Of a DNA stretch of 6,914 nt, positions 1-6,199 are shown piece after piece. The stretch covers positions 1-6,914 of the forward strand of contig JAEWOM010000288.1 in assembly GCA_023399675.1 (NCBI GenBank), read 5' to 3'. The position numbers and the translations under genes are program-made. Position 1 is the first letter of the stretch; the number at the start of each line of letters is the position of its first letter. This stretch comes from Bacteroidota bacterium (GTDB taxonomy: Bacteria; Bacteroidota; Bacteroidia; Flavobacteriales; Weeksellaceae). The notes under the pieces were generated by a model. It saw only the letters and a program-made list of their open reading frames with translations, was not told the DNA's origin and made no database searches.

Positions 1-548
1 TCGATTTGCACCGTCGCGAAAACAGAATTTACGAGACCTATGGAATGACGGAAACGCTGTCGCACATTGCAATGAAGAAAATCTATCCGGAAGAGGAGAA
101 GGTTTTCCGCGTTTTACCTGATGTGAATATTGATACCGATGAGCGTGAATGTCTGCGGATTTATGCGCCCAGGGTGAATGATGTATGGCTTCAGACCAAC
201 GATGTGGTGGAATTGCTGGGAGAGGGAGCTTTTCGGTTTTTAGGCCGTGCCGACCATGTGATTAACAGTGGCGGTGCCAAAATTCATCCGGAAGAAATTG
301 AAGAGAAACTGAAGAAAGCGATTGATCTGGAGCTGATCGTATTTGGGAAAGCAGACGAAAAACTCGGTGAAAAACTGACGCTGATGATTGAAGGAGAAGA
401 AAATCCGGAAATCCTGACAAAAATTGATAGTGTGACATTTGAAAAGAAATTTCACAGGCCAACAGAAGTTGTTATTGTCCAGGAAATCCCGCGGACACCG
501 AACGGCAAAGTTTCGCGGATCGATGCCAAAAAGCTGGGTTCTTTATGA
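1..548 (+). CDS. menE: AMP-binding ligase, C-terminal part; probably O-succinylbenzoate-CoA ligase
   Basis: This is the 3' part of a gene that begins before the window; about 181 residues are visible. It belongs to the acyl-adenylate-forming (ANL) superfamily. The adenylate-binding motif YGMTE is at 39-53, the TND aspartate that binds ribose at 201-203, the hinge region GRADHVINSGGAKIHPEE starts at 243, and the C-terminal PRTPNGK motif carries the catalytic lysine at 507-509. All key residues are present, so this end is intact. The sequence ETYGMTETLSHIA resembles the MenE proteins of Bacteroidota, which make O-succinylbenzoyl-CoA for menaquinone, the main quinone of this group. The substrate cannot be read from this half, so another acyl-CoA ligase is possible. 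An in-frame TTG at position 6 is not the real start, because conserved sequence is already under way. The stop overlaps the next start codon (ATGA), suggesting translational coupling. Confidence 0.75.
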   Translation, partial: DLHRRENRIYETYGMTETLSHIAMKKIYPEEEKVFRVLPDVNIDTDERECLRIYAPRVNDVWLQTNDVVELLGEGAFRFLGRADHVINSGGAKIHPEEIEEKLKKAIDLELIVFGKADEKLGEKLTLMIEGEENPEILTKIDSVTFEKKFHRPTEVVIVQEIPRTPNGKVSRIDAKKLGSL

Positions 549-1582
549 AAACGGTGGACCGCAACAATTCTTTTGATTTTTTAAGGCTGATGCTGGCGCT
601 GCTCGTCGTGATCTCACATTCGTATCTGATTACCGGAAACAGGGAGTCAGAGCCTCTGGAATTCTTTAGTAACGGCGAAATTAATTTGGGAACGCTCGCA
701 GTGAAAGGTTTTTTCATCATTAGTGGCTATCTCGTTTTTGCAAGTTTGAGGAACAGTTTTTCTGTAGTTGATTTTGTGCGGAAGCGCGTGCTCAGGATTT
801 TTCCTGCACTCGTGGGCTTAAGCATCGTATCGCTGTTTCTGATTCCGTTGGCATATGAAGGAGAGATGCCCCTGTTTCAAAACCGGTCGTACCTGCTGTA
901 TCCTTTAAAGGTCGTCAGTCTGTTTCATTTCCAGATTTTTGTAAACGGTGTTTTTTGGGATCATCCCATGAAAGTGATCAATACAAATCTTTGGACGCTG
1001 CCGTATGAAGCGGTTTGCTATTTTCTGTTATCCCTGCTGTTTATCCTGCGCAGATCGAGGTTTTTAGGTGCTGTGCTGTCGGTTCTGTTCTTCAGTTTTG
1101 TTTTTCTGAGTTGTTTTCGTAACATGATGTTCAACGAAAAAATATTTTCTCATTTCAACCTGTTCAGTTACTATTTCTATGACTTTGCGGCTTTTTTTAT
1201 CAGCGGTGCTCTCATTTCTGTCATGAAAATTCAGTGCTTAAAAAATAATCCCATGCTGATCGTGCTTCTGGTAATCTTAAGTCTGGCAGCAATATGGTTC
1301 GATTTGTTTACGGTTTCCAAATATTTCCTGTTGCCGCCGCTGTTTATCATGCTCGGAAATTTGAGAATTAAACCATTGCAGGCATTTACCGACAGGATCG
1401 GGGATTTCTCGTATGGCATTTATGTTTATGGATTTCTCATTCAGCAGTTGATTTATTACTTTCTGAAATCTGATGCTGCCGGTTTGTTTTTTGTTTCAAT
1501 TCCGCTTATTGTCCTTTTCGCGGCATGTTCCTGGCATTTCATTGAAAAACCGGCATTAAAATTAAAAAAGCAGTGGCCATGA
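545..1582 (+). CDS. membrane acyltransferase, family 3 (OafA/YrhL type)
   Basis: A 345-residue integral membrane protein that probably transfers an acyl group, often acetyl, to a surface sugar or lipid. The family signature is present: R14 and H25 form the R-x10-H motif in the first membrane helix, followed by FFIISGYLV (56-64), RVLRIFPAL (81-89), LWTLPYE (149-155), YGIYVYGF (290-297) and a terminal HFIEKPAL (331-338). About ten hydrophobic segments cover most of the length. The size matches a stand-alone acyltransferase-3 domain, with no C-terminal SGNH domain. The ATG overlaps the stop of the upstream ligase gene by 4 bases, and its own TGA overlaps the arfB start by 4 bases, so it is the middle gene of a coupled run. 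The substrate is not predictable: no glycan or O-antigen genes are visible here, and the neighbours do not suggest one. Confidence 0.88.
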   Translation: MKTVDRNNSFDFLRLMLALLVVISHSYLITGNRESEPLEFFSNGEINLGTLAVKGFFIISGYLVFASLRNSFSVVDFVRKRVLRIFPALVGLSIVSLFLIPLAYEGEMPLFQNRSYLLYPLKVVSLFHFQIFVNGVFWDHPMKVINTNLWTLPYEAVCYFLLSLLFILRRSRFLGAVLSVLFFSFVFLSCFRNMMFNEKIFSHFNLFSYYFYDFAAFFISGALISVMKIQCLKNNPMLIVLLVILSLAAIWFDLFTVSKYFLLPPLFIMLGNLRIKPLQAFTDRIGDFSYGIYVYGFLIQQLIYYFLKSDAAGLFFVSIPLIVLFAACSWHFIEKPALKLKKQWP

Positions 1583-1971
1583 TCAGATTTGAAAATGAAC
1601 TTACTTTTAAAACATCGCGTAGCAGCGGTCCGGGCGGACAGAACGTTAACAAAGTGGAAACTGCTGTGACGGTGATTTGGAGTGTTTTCGAAACAGTCCG
1701 GTTTAATGAAGATCAGATTGCTTTAATCACTGAAAAACTGAGAAACAGAATAAACGCGGACGGTTTGCTGCAGATTACAGTTTCAGATTCCCGAAGCCAG
1801 CTTCGAAATAAACAGATTGCTGTAGAACGGATAACCGACTTGGTAAACAGTACTTTAATTGTCCCCAGGAAACGGATTAAAACAAAACCTTCAAAAGGGC
1901 AGATTGAAAAAAGGCTGCAAACCAAGAAAAAACTTTCAGAAAAGAAGGAAAACCGGAAATTTCGGTTTTAA
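1579..1971 (+). CDS. arfB: alternative ribosome-rescue factor B, peptidyl-tRNA hydrolase
   Basis: A 130-residue protein of the class I release-factor GGQ family. ArfB enters ribosomes stalled on truncated mRNA and hydrolyses the peptidyl-tRNA without a stop codon. The catalytic GGQ is at residues 19-21 within SSGPGGQNVNKVET (15-28). There is no codon-recognition domain. The last ~33 residues form a Lys/Arg-rich tail (from RKRIKTKPSKGQ to the end), the part that in known ArfB proteins lies in the empty mRNA entry channel. The length is close to the ~140 residues of E. coli ArfB. I chose the ATG at 1579, which overlaps the upstream TGA as ATGA, over the in-frame GTG at 1573, which would add only two residues and does not fit family N-termini. 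It is the last gene of the run. Confidence 0.92.
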   Translation: MIRFENELTFKTSRSSGPGGQNVNKVETAVTVIWSVFETVRFNEDQIALITEKLRNRINADGLLQITVSDSRSQLRNKQIAVERITDLVNSTLIVPRKRIKTKPSKGQIEKRLQTKKKLSEKKENRKFRF

Positions 1972-2010
1972 AATCTTATTAAAATTTGCTCGTCGAATTT
2001 AAAGATTTTT
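1970..2010 (+). terminator. weak AT-rich hairpin after arfB
   Basis: The inverted repeat AAAATCTT (1970-1977) / AAGATTTT (2002-2009) encloses a second pairing AAATT (1982-1986) / AATTT (1996-2000), and the 3' arm ends in five T. It sits directly at the stop of arfB, where the three-gene run should end. The stem is almost all A-T, so its stability is doubtful. Confidence 0.4.
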
Positions 2011-2094
2011 GATTGTTCAGCTTTTTACAGTCTGAAAACCAATGTGGTATCTTCGAAATGTTTTGTAGCTGCTGGACATTAAAAGTAGAAAATC

Positions 2095-2214
2095 ATGTCT
2101 TTTTTCACGCTGAAAAAATATAAAATAAACGGTGTAGAATATACCGCTCCGGAAGGTCAATATGAAGCACTGCACAGAGTTGCGGTTAGCGCCGGCACAA
2201 CTTCCCGCTTCTAG
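2095..2214 (+). CDS. possible 39-residue small ORF, unknown
   Basis: An ATG-to-TAG reading frame lies in the gap between arfB and the deoxyhypusine-synthase-like gene. It encodes a short, mildly basic peptide beginning MSFFTLKKYKINGVEYTAPE. I do not recognise it. The composition looks protein-like in its first 30 residues (alternating KINGVEY-type strands) and the region upstream of the ATG is A-rich, as is common for Bacteroidota starts. No promoter element is evident before it. It could be a real small gene, a remnant of a longer gene, or a chance frame. It ends 12 bases before the promoter element of the next gene. Confidence 0.22.
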   Translation: MSFFTLKKYKINGVEYTAPEGQYEALHRVAVSAGTTSRF

Positions 2215-2226
2215 AGTCAAAAATAG

Positions 2227-2234
2227 TATATTTG
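2227..2234 (+). promoter_or_regulatory. Bacteroidota -7 promoter element for the deoxyhypusine-synthase-like gene
   Basis: TATATTTG is an exact match to the Bacteroidota -7 consensus TAnnTTTG. It ends 17 bases before the ATG at 2252, which would give a leader of roughly 10-15 bases. No clear TTG -33 element is found at the usual ~19-base distance, so the promoter is only half supported. The leader has no Shine-Dalgarno sequence. Confidence 0.55.
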
Positions 2235-2251
2235 TAGAAATCCAATTTACA

Positions 2252-3226
2252 ATGAGCAAACCGATTACCGAATTTATTGAGAAATATTATCTGCATTTTA
2301 ATTCAGCAGCTTTGGTGGATGCTTCCAAAGGCTACGTCGCACATCTTAAAGATGGCGGTAAAATGATGATTACGCTTGCCGGAGCCATGTCAACTGCGGA
2401 GTTGGGGAAAATTCTGGCAGAGATGATCCGTCAGGATAAAGTGGACATCATTTCCTGCACCGGAGCCAACCTGGAAGAAGATCTGATGAATCTCGTTGCT
2501 CATTCTCATTATGAAAGAGTGCCGAATTACCGCGACCTGACACCACAGGAAGAGTGGGATCTGCTGGAAAGAGGCCTGAACCGTGTTACCGATACCTGTA
2601 TTCCGGAAGAAGAGGCTTTCCGCAGATTACAGAAGCATATGGTGGAAATCTGGAAAGATGCAGAAGCAAAAGGCGAGCGCTATTTTCCGCATGAATATAT
2701 GTACAAAATGCTGCTTTCCGGCGTGTTGGAACAGTACTACGAGATTCCGGAAGAAAATTCCTGGATGCTTGCGGCTGCAAAGAAAAATCTGCCGATTGTC
2801 GTACCGGGCTGGGAAGATTCAACGATGGGAAATATCTTCGCGAGCTACTGCATTAAAGGTGAACTGAAACCTTCCACCATGAAATCGGGAATTGAGTATA
2901 TGACCTTCCTGGCAGACTGGTATCCGAAAAATTCAGGTGGAAAAGGCGTAGGATTTTTCCAGATAGGTGGTGGTATTGCCGGCGATTTCCCGATCTGTGT
3001 CGTGCCGATGCTGTATCAGGACCTGGAAATGACGGATATTCCGTTCTGGTCATATTTCTGTCAGATTTCAGATTCAACCACTTCATATGGTTCCTATTCG
3101 GGGGCAGTTCCCAACGAAAAAATCACTTGGGGAAAACTCGATATCAATACACCTAAATATATTGTAGAAAGTGATGCAACCATTTGTGCACCGCTGATGT
3201 TCCAGTATATTCTTGAAAATTCATAA
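2252..3226 (+). CDS. deoxyhypusine synthase family protein (probable polyamine enzyme)
   Basis: A 324-residue homologue of eukaryotic and archaeal deoxyhypusine synthase, an NAD-dependent enzyme that moves the aminobutyl group of spermidine. Recognisable blocks are GAMSTAELGK followed by VDIISCTGANLEEDLM (NAD-binding region), a VVPGWEDSTMGN block, YGSYSGAVPNE, and ITWGKLD, whose Lys295 aligns with the lysine that forms the enzyme-substrate imine. Bacteria lack eIF5A, the usual protein substrate, so members of this family in bacteria are thought to act on small amines, for example making homospermidine; that polyamine is typical of flavobacteria. This role is inference. The ATG at 2252 is preferred over the in-frame ATG at 2162, which would add 30 residues without family similarity and lies upstream of the promoter element. 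It appears monocistronic, with its own promoter and a strong terminator. No arginine decarboxylase or agmatinase gene is adjacent. Confidence 0.88.
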   Translation: MSKPITEFIEKYYLHFNSAALVDASKGYVAHLKDGGKMMITLAGAMSTAELGKILAEMIRQDKVDIISCTGANLEEDLMNLVAHSHYERVPNYRDLTPQEEWDLLERGLNRVTDTCIPEEEAFRRLQKHMVEIWKDAEAKGERYFPHEYMYKMLLSGVLEQYYEIPEENSWMLAAAKKNLPIVVPGWEDSTMGNIFASYCIKGELKPSTMKSGIEYMTFLADWYPKNSGGKGVGFFQIGGGIAGDFPICVVPMLYQDLEMTDIPFWSYFCQISDSTTSYGSYSGAVPNEKITWGKLDINTPKYIVESDATICAPLMFQYILENS

Positions 3227-3243
3227 AACGAAAGATTTCGTTT
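3226..3243 (+). repeat. short perfect inverted repeat at the stop codon
   Basis: AAACGAAA (3226-3233) and TTTCGTTT (3236-3243) are perfect complements separated by two bases. The repeat begins in the TAA of the upstream gene. As RNA it would form a 7-bp stem with a 4-base loop just ahead of the stronger terminator hairpin, and may assist 3'-end formation. Confidence 0.45.
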
Positions 3244-3251
3244 AAATAAAT

Positions 3252-3282
3252 GGCGTCCGGAATTTCCGGGCGCTTTATATTT
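3252..3282 (+). terminator. strong rho-independent terminator after the deoxyhypusine-synthase-like gene
   Basis: A GC-rich hairpin: GCGTCCGGA (3253-3261) pairs with TCCGGGCGC (3265-3273) over 9 bp including one T-G pair, with a 3-base loop, followed by the T-rich run TTTATATTT. It lies 26 bases after the TAA. This is the best terminator in the window. Confidence 0.85.
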
Positions 3283-3308
3283 GAAGCAAGTCGGTTTGTG
3301 CGTGTTAC

Positions 3309-3400
3309 ACCGGCATACCGGCTTTCCGCTGCAATCTTTTTTTCTGCTGCTGTGGCCTTCTCCAAAAAAGGATTTTCGCTGCAATCCGGGCTATGATTTC
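3309..3400 (-). repeat. intergenic element with paired GATTGCAGCG boxes
   Basis: The 10-base sequence CGCTGCAATC (GATTGCAGCG on the minus strand) occurs at 3327-3336 and again at 3377-3386, exactly 50 bases apart. Similarity extends past each copy as purine-rich sequence on the minus strand (GCGGAAAG and GCGAAAAT). The box at 3370-3387 can fold (GGATT/AATCC). The element is flanked by ACCGGC twice (3309-3314 and 3317-3322) and by CCGGGC at 3387-3392. It lies in a stretch (3283-3523) where I see no convincing gene. From memory, similar paired sequences occur between genes in flavobacterial genomes, but this could not be checked here. The minus-strand frames through it are probably not genes. 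Confidence 0.5.
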
Positions 3401-3502
3401 GTTCAGGTGTTCTTACCACTTTTTCAGGTTTCGCTCTTAAAATTTTTGAAATCATAATTAAAATACCATTTAGTTTTACGACTAAGAATTTAATTTAGAT
3501 AT

Positions 3503-3519
3503 TAAATTTCCTACCTTTA
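3503..3519 (+). promoter_or_regulatory. candidate -7 elements before the ATL gene
   Basis: Two near matches to TAnnTTTG lie close together: TAAATTTC (3503-3510) and TACCTTTA (3512-3519), each lacking only the final G. The second ends 4 bases before the GTG start, so transcription from it would begin at or near the start codon. No clear -33 TTG is seen. Confidence 0.3.
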
Positions 3520-3523
3520 AGCT

Positions 3524-3829
3524 GTGGATCCTTTATTTAAGCAGCAGGTTTACGAGATCATCCGTTTGATTCCCGAAGGCCGTGTTACCATTTACGGTGC
3601 GATTGCGAAAGCGGTCGGTTATCCTAAACATGCCCGGCACGTCGGCAAGGTTCTGACAAATTACGGGGAAGATTTTCCTGCTCACCGCGTATGCAATTCC
3701 TCCGGTAGAATTACTGCGGGCTGTCTGGAGCAGTTTGTACAGAAGTTACAAGACGAAGGAGTAGAGGTTAACGGAAATAAAATCCTGAACTTCAGAAATA
3801 TTTTCTGGAATCCTTTGGATGAGTTATAA
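3524..3829 (+). CDS. MGMT-family alkyltransferase-like protein (ATL), catalytic Cys replaced by Ala
   Basis: A 101-residue protein matching the DNA-binding C-terminal domain of O6-methylguanine-DNA methyltransferase. VTIYGAIAKAVG (21-32) includes the conserved Tyr24, ARHVGKVLTN (37-46) is the recognition helix with the likely nucleotide-flipping Arg38, and the active-site loop reads FPAHRV (51-56). In true methyltransferases this loop is PCHRV; here Ala53 replaces the nucleophilic Cys. ATL proteins bind O6-alkylguanine without repairing it and flag it for nucleotide excision repair; most have Trp at this site, and some, such as one from Thermus thermophilus, have Ala. Direct repair activity is therefore unlikely. 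A cysteine three residues downstream (Cys56) is not at the nucleophile position. The start is GTG: an in-frame TAA at 3518-3520 excludes anything further upstream, and the family alignment begins within the first ten residues. It is convergent with recA. Confidence 0.88.
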   Translation: MDPLFKQQVYEIIRLIPEGRVTIYGAIAKAVGYPKHARHVGKVLTNYGEDFPAHRVCNSSGRITAGCLEQFVQKLQDEGVEVNGNKILNFRNIFWNPLDEL

Positions 3830-3865
3830 AAAAACCGGTGAGCCATAAGCACACCGGTATTAATT
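3828..3865. terminator. bidirectional terminator between the ATL gene and recA
   Basis: ACCGGTG (3834-3840) and CACCGGT (3852-3858) form a 7-bp GC-rich stem with an 11-base loop. On the minus strand it is followed by seven T (the A run 3828-3834), a good end for recA. On the plus strand it is followed by ATTAATTTTTA, a looser T-rich tail for the ATL gene. It lies between two convergent stop codons. Confidence 0.75.
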
Positions 3866-3881
3866 TTTAATCAGAACTTAT

Positions 3882-4892
3882 TTATCGCTCTCTTTTCGCG
3901 TTCAGTTCTTCCTTGATCCGCGTTTCAAGCTCTTCGGCTAATTCCGGATTGTCTTTCAGCACATCTTTTACCGCATCGCGACCCTGTCCGAGTTTTGTTT
4001 CATCATAGCTGAACCACGATCCGCTTTTCTTTACAATGCCCATATCTACAGCAGCATCCAGAATTTCTCCGGTTTTGGAAACACCCTCACCGTACATAAT
4101 ATCGAATTCTGCCATTTTGAATGGTGGGGCTACTTTATTCTTCACAATTTTCACTTTCACACGGCTGCCGATCGCTTCGTCTCCGTTTTTAATCGGTGCG
4201 CTTGCTTTTCGGATATCGATTCGTACAGATGCGTAAAACTTCAGTGCATTTCCACCGGTTGTGGTTTCCGGATTACCGAACATTACCCCGATTTTTTCAC
4301 GGAGCTGGTTAATGAAGATGACGGTACATTTCGTTCTGGAAATTGTAGCGGTCAGTTTTCTTAATGCCTGTGACATAAGGCGTGCATGCAGACCCATTTT
4401 GCTGTCGCCCATTTCACCTTCAATTTCTGCTTTCGGTGTCAAAGCTGCAACAGAGTCAATCACCACGATATCAATGGCTCCTGAACGGATCAGGTTGTCG
4501 GCTATTTCAAGTGCCTGTTCACCATTGTCCGGTTGAGAAATAATCAAATCCTCGAGATTAATACCCAGTTTGGAAGCATAATGACGGTCGAATGCATGTT
4601 CCGCATCGATGAACGCGGCAATTCCGCCCTGTTTTTGCGCTTCTGCAATGGCGTGAAGTGTCAGCGTAGTTTTACCCGACGATTCCGGGCCAAAAATTTC
4701 AATTACTCTTCCACGCGGATATCCGCCGACACCAAGGGCGATGTCCAGTCCCAGTGATCCGGAAGGTATCACTTCTATCGTCGAATCCACGGAATCGTCT
4801 CCAAGTGTCATCACTGTTCCTTTTCCGTAGGTTTTGTCCAGTTTTTCAAGCACCAGGGACAGTGCTTTCTTTTTATCTTCTGCTGTGCTCAT
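3882..4892 (-). CDS. recA: recombinase RecA
   Basis: A 336-residue RecA, the ATP-dependent strand-exchange protein of homologous recombination. Walker A GPESSGKT is at 68-75, the catalytic Glu in the DAEHA block at residue 98, and Walker B VVIDS at 143-147. The DNA-binding loop L1 contains EGEMGD (158-163), the [20 protein letters not shown] stretch (195-214) covers the ATP sensor Gln196 and loop L2, and [12 protein letters not shown] follows. All key residues are intact. The protein is shorter than E. coli RecA (353) and lacks its acidic C-terminal tail, ending instead in NAKRER, as far as I know usual for Bacteroidota. A -7 element lies upstream at 4912-4919, with a short leader. I see no obvious SOS-box palindrome in the 96 bases upstream. 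Confidence 0.98.
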   Translation of the reverse strand: MSTAEDKKKALSLVLEKLDKTYGKGTVMTLGDDSVDSTIEVIPSGSLGLDIALGVGGYPRGRVIEIFGPESSGKTTLTLHAIAEAQKQGGIAAFIDAEHAFDRHYASKLGINLEDLIISQPDNGEQALEIADNLIRSGAIDIVVIDSVAALTPKAEIEGEMGDSKMGLHARLMSQALRKLTATISRTKCTVIFINQLREKIGVMFGNPETTTGGNALKFYASVRIDIRKASAPIKNGDEAIGSRVKVKIVKNKVAPPFKMAEFDIMYGEGVSKTGEILDAAVDMGIVKKSGSWFSYDETKLGQGRDAVKDVLKDNPELAEELETRIKEELNAKRER

Positions 4893-4911
4893 TTCATTAT
4901 ATTATTGCTAA

Positions 4912-4919
4912 CAAAAATA
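4912..4919 (-). promoter_or_regulatory. -7 promoter element for recA
   Basis: On the minus strand this reads TATTTTTG, an exact match to TAnnTTTG, ending 19 bases before the recA ATG. A -33 TTG at the usual distance is not evident. It implies that recA has its own promoter rather than depending on the upstream oxygenase gene. Confidence 0.55.
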
Positions 4920-4944
4920 CTGAATAGAAATTTGAAAAGAATGT

Positions 4945-4981
4945 TTTTCCGATATTTTTTAGAGCAAATATTCCTGGAAAA
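4945..4981 (-). terminator. weak hairpin after the MpaB-like gene
   Basis: TTTTCC (4945-4950) pairs with GGAAAA (4976-4981), and inside it ATATTT (4952-4957) pairs with AAATAT (4966-4971). It begins 8 bases past the stop of the oxygenase gene on the minus strand. It is AT-rich and lacks a proper T run, so it may only partly stop transcription. Confidence 0.3.
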
Positions 4982-4988
4982 TCATAAA

Positions 4989-6194
4989 TCAATAGTGGAA
5001 ATCTTTTGGCGTGTGTTTGATATAATCGTCGAGAACCTTCATTTGCTGTTCATTTCCCTTTACAACAAGCTTGCTGTACTTTTGAGGATCTTTCAGATCA
5101 AAAACTTTCTGTGCAACGCCGTTTGCAGAAAGGATCATTCTGGGAAATACGGAAGTTAGACGCGTATAAGGAATTTTCAGCCTGTCATTGATATCTTTGT
5201 CGAGCATAAACCAGTTCATCGACTGGTGCAGCTTCAGCAGTAAAGTACGCTGTATTTTGAACGGATAGATCGTGTTGGTAAGGTTTTCATCCAGGAGTGC
5301 TCTCGCGAGCAGAGCAGAATCTTCATCTCCTTCCGGTTGCAGGGTGCTCCACAAATAGAGTTGTTTCACAGCCTGTTCACGGTTTTCAGGGAGGTATTCT
5401 GCCGGAATTCCCAACAGATAGCCGATGTATTTCCAGAGGTGATATACGCCCAGTTCTTCCTGCTCAGAAATTTTAATGCCCAGTTTTTTTAGTCCCTGCA
5501 TTGTCACCAGTGAAAAACCGGTATAGGTTGCAATCATATCCCAGTGATTGATTGGTTCGCCCCATTTTTCGTAATCCCATTGCGGTACTTTTTTCTTGAT
5601 CGTAAGTCGCGCGTAGGAGTGCATCAATCGTGTGCGTACGATGAGCTGATACGCTTCCGAATGCAGTTGCAAACCATTTTCGCGGGTGACATGAATCCAG
5701 AATTCCAGCGTGTCCTTCAGTCTTTTTACAGCACCCTTTTTTAAGGCTCCTGTAAAAATTAGCGGTTTGTTAAGGTATGCAAAATCATAGCCTCCCATCA
5801 GCGTAAAATCGCGCAGAACGATTAATGCATTGGTGCCGCTTCTCATGCAGAATCGGGCTCCTTTATCAGCGAGCTGCGGATCAAACCAATCGGGAATATC
5901 CTGCATTTGCAGGAACATTTGTTTCATGCTTTCGGGTGCTTCCGAATCGTGTGAAACAGGGTTTTCTGAAAATTTGCACACCAGTGCGGATGCTTCATTG
6001 TAAGGCAGCTTTAAGTATGTATCACGCACGACTTCGTCTGCAATTTCGTCTACCTGGTGATACAGATGGGAAAATTTGTCAAAATCATCGAGTGTGGGGT
6101 GCCAGGCGGACCAGTCAATCAGCTCCTTGCCATTGCCTTTTTCCCAGAAGCTTTTAAAATGCGGTGCGTCGTAGAATCGGGGGTAAACTTTCAT
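4989..6194 (-). CDS. MpaB-family oxygenase (DUF2236; latex-clearing-protein-like domain)
   Basis: A 401-residue protein of the family shared by fungal MpaB/MpaB' and rubber oxygenase (Lcp), whose studied bacterial members are haem b enzymes that cleave or oxidise C=C bonds. Supporting blocks are RDFTLMGGYDFAYLNKPL (128-145), the helix HSEAYQLIVRTRLMHSYAR (178-196) with Arg187/Arg189 and His192, then WGEPINHWDMIATYTGF (211-227) and GVYHLWKYIGYLLGIP (249-264). His192 is the best candidate for the axial haem ligand by analogy with Lcp; this is inference. No signal peptide or clear membrane segment is seen, so it is probably cytoplasmic. The substrate is unknown. The ATG at 6194 is preferred to one at 6251, which would overlap the upstream gene by 52 bases and add 19 residues without family similarity. 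Only 5 bases separate it from the M50-like gene, so the two are very likely cotranscribed. Confidence 0.82.
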   Translation of the reverse strand: MKVYPRFYDAPHFKSFWEKGNGKELIDWSAWHPTLDDFDKFSHLYHQVDEIADEVVRDTYLKLPYNEASALVCKFSENPVSHDSEAPESMKQMFLQMQDIPDWFDPQLADKGARFCMRSGTNALIVLRDFTLMGGYDFAYLNKPLIFTGALKKGAVKRLKDTLEFWIHVTRENGLQLHSEAYQLIVRTRLMHSYARLTIKKKVPQWDYEKWGEPINHWDMIATYTGFSLVTMQGLKKLGIKISEQEELGVYHLWKYIGYLLGIPAEYLPENREQAVKQLYLWSTLQPEGDEDSALLARALLDENLTNTIYPFKIQRTLLLKLHQSMNWFMLDKDINDRLKIPYTRLTSVFPRMILSANGVAQKVFDLKDPQKYSKLVVKGNEQQMKVLDDYIKHTPKDFHY

Positions 6195-6199
6195 TCTTT

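Noticed and set aside
2162..2251. Upstream ATG extending the deoxyhypusine-synthase-like protein by 30 residues
   Set aside because: The extension has no family similarity and contains the -7 element TATATTTG; the ATG at 2252 gives the usual family length.
2017..2259. 80-residue minus-strand frame in the arfB to deoxyhypusine-synthase-like gap
   Set aside because: It starts inside the downstream gene and covers that gene's promoter element; no family resemblance was seen.
3153..3455. 100-residue minus-strand frame across the intergenic repeat
   Set aside because: It runs through a strong terminator and 74 bases into the end of the deoxyhypusine-synthase-like gene, has no recognised domain, and is better explained by the repeat element.
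3393..3455. 8-base inverted repeat ATGATTTC / GAAATCAT with 47 bases between the arms
   Set aside because: AT-rich, short and widely spaced; could easily be chance, and no transposase or other mobile feature is associated.
4036..4757. Several plus-strand frames opposite recA
   Set aside because: They are shadows of the highly conserved recA coding sequence and show no domain of their own.
4893..4988. Search for an SOS/LexA-type operator upstream of recA
   Set aside because: No convincing palindrome or known LexA box was seen in this 96-base gap, so none is called.
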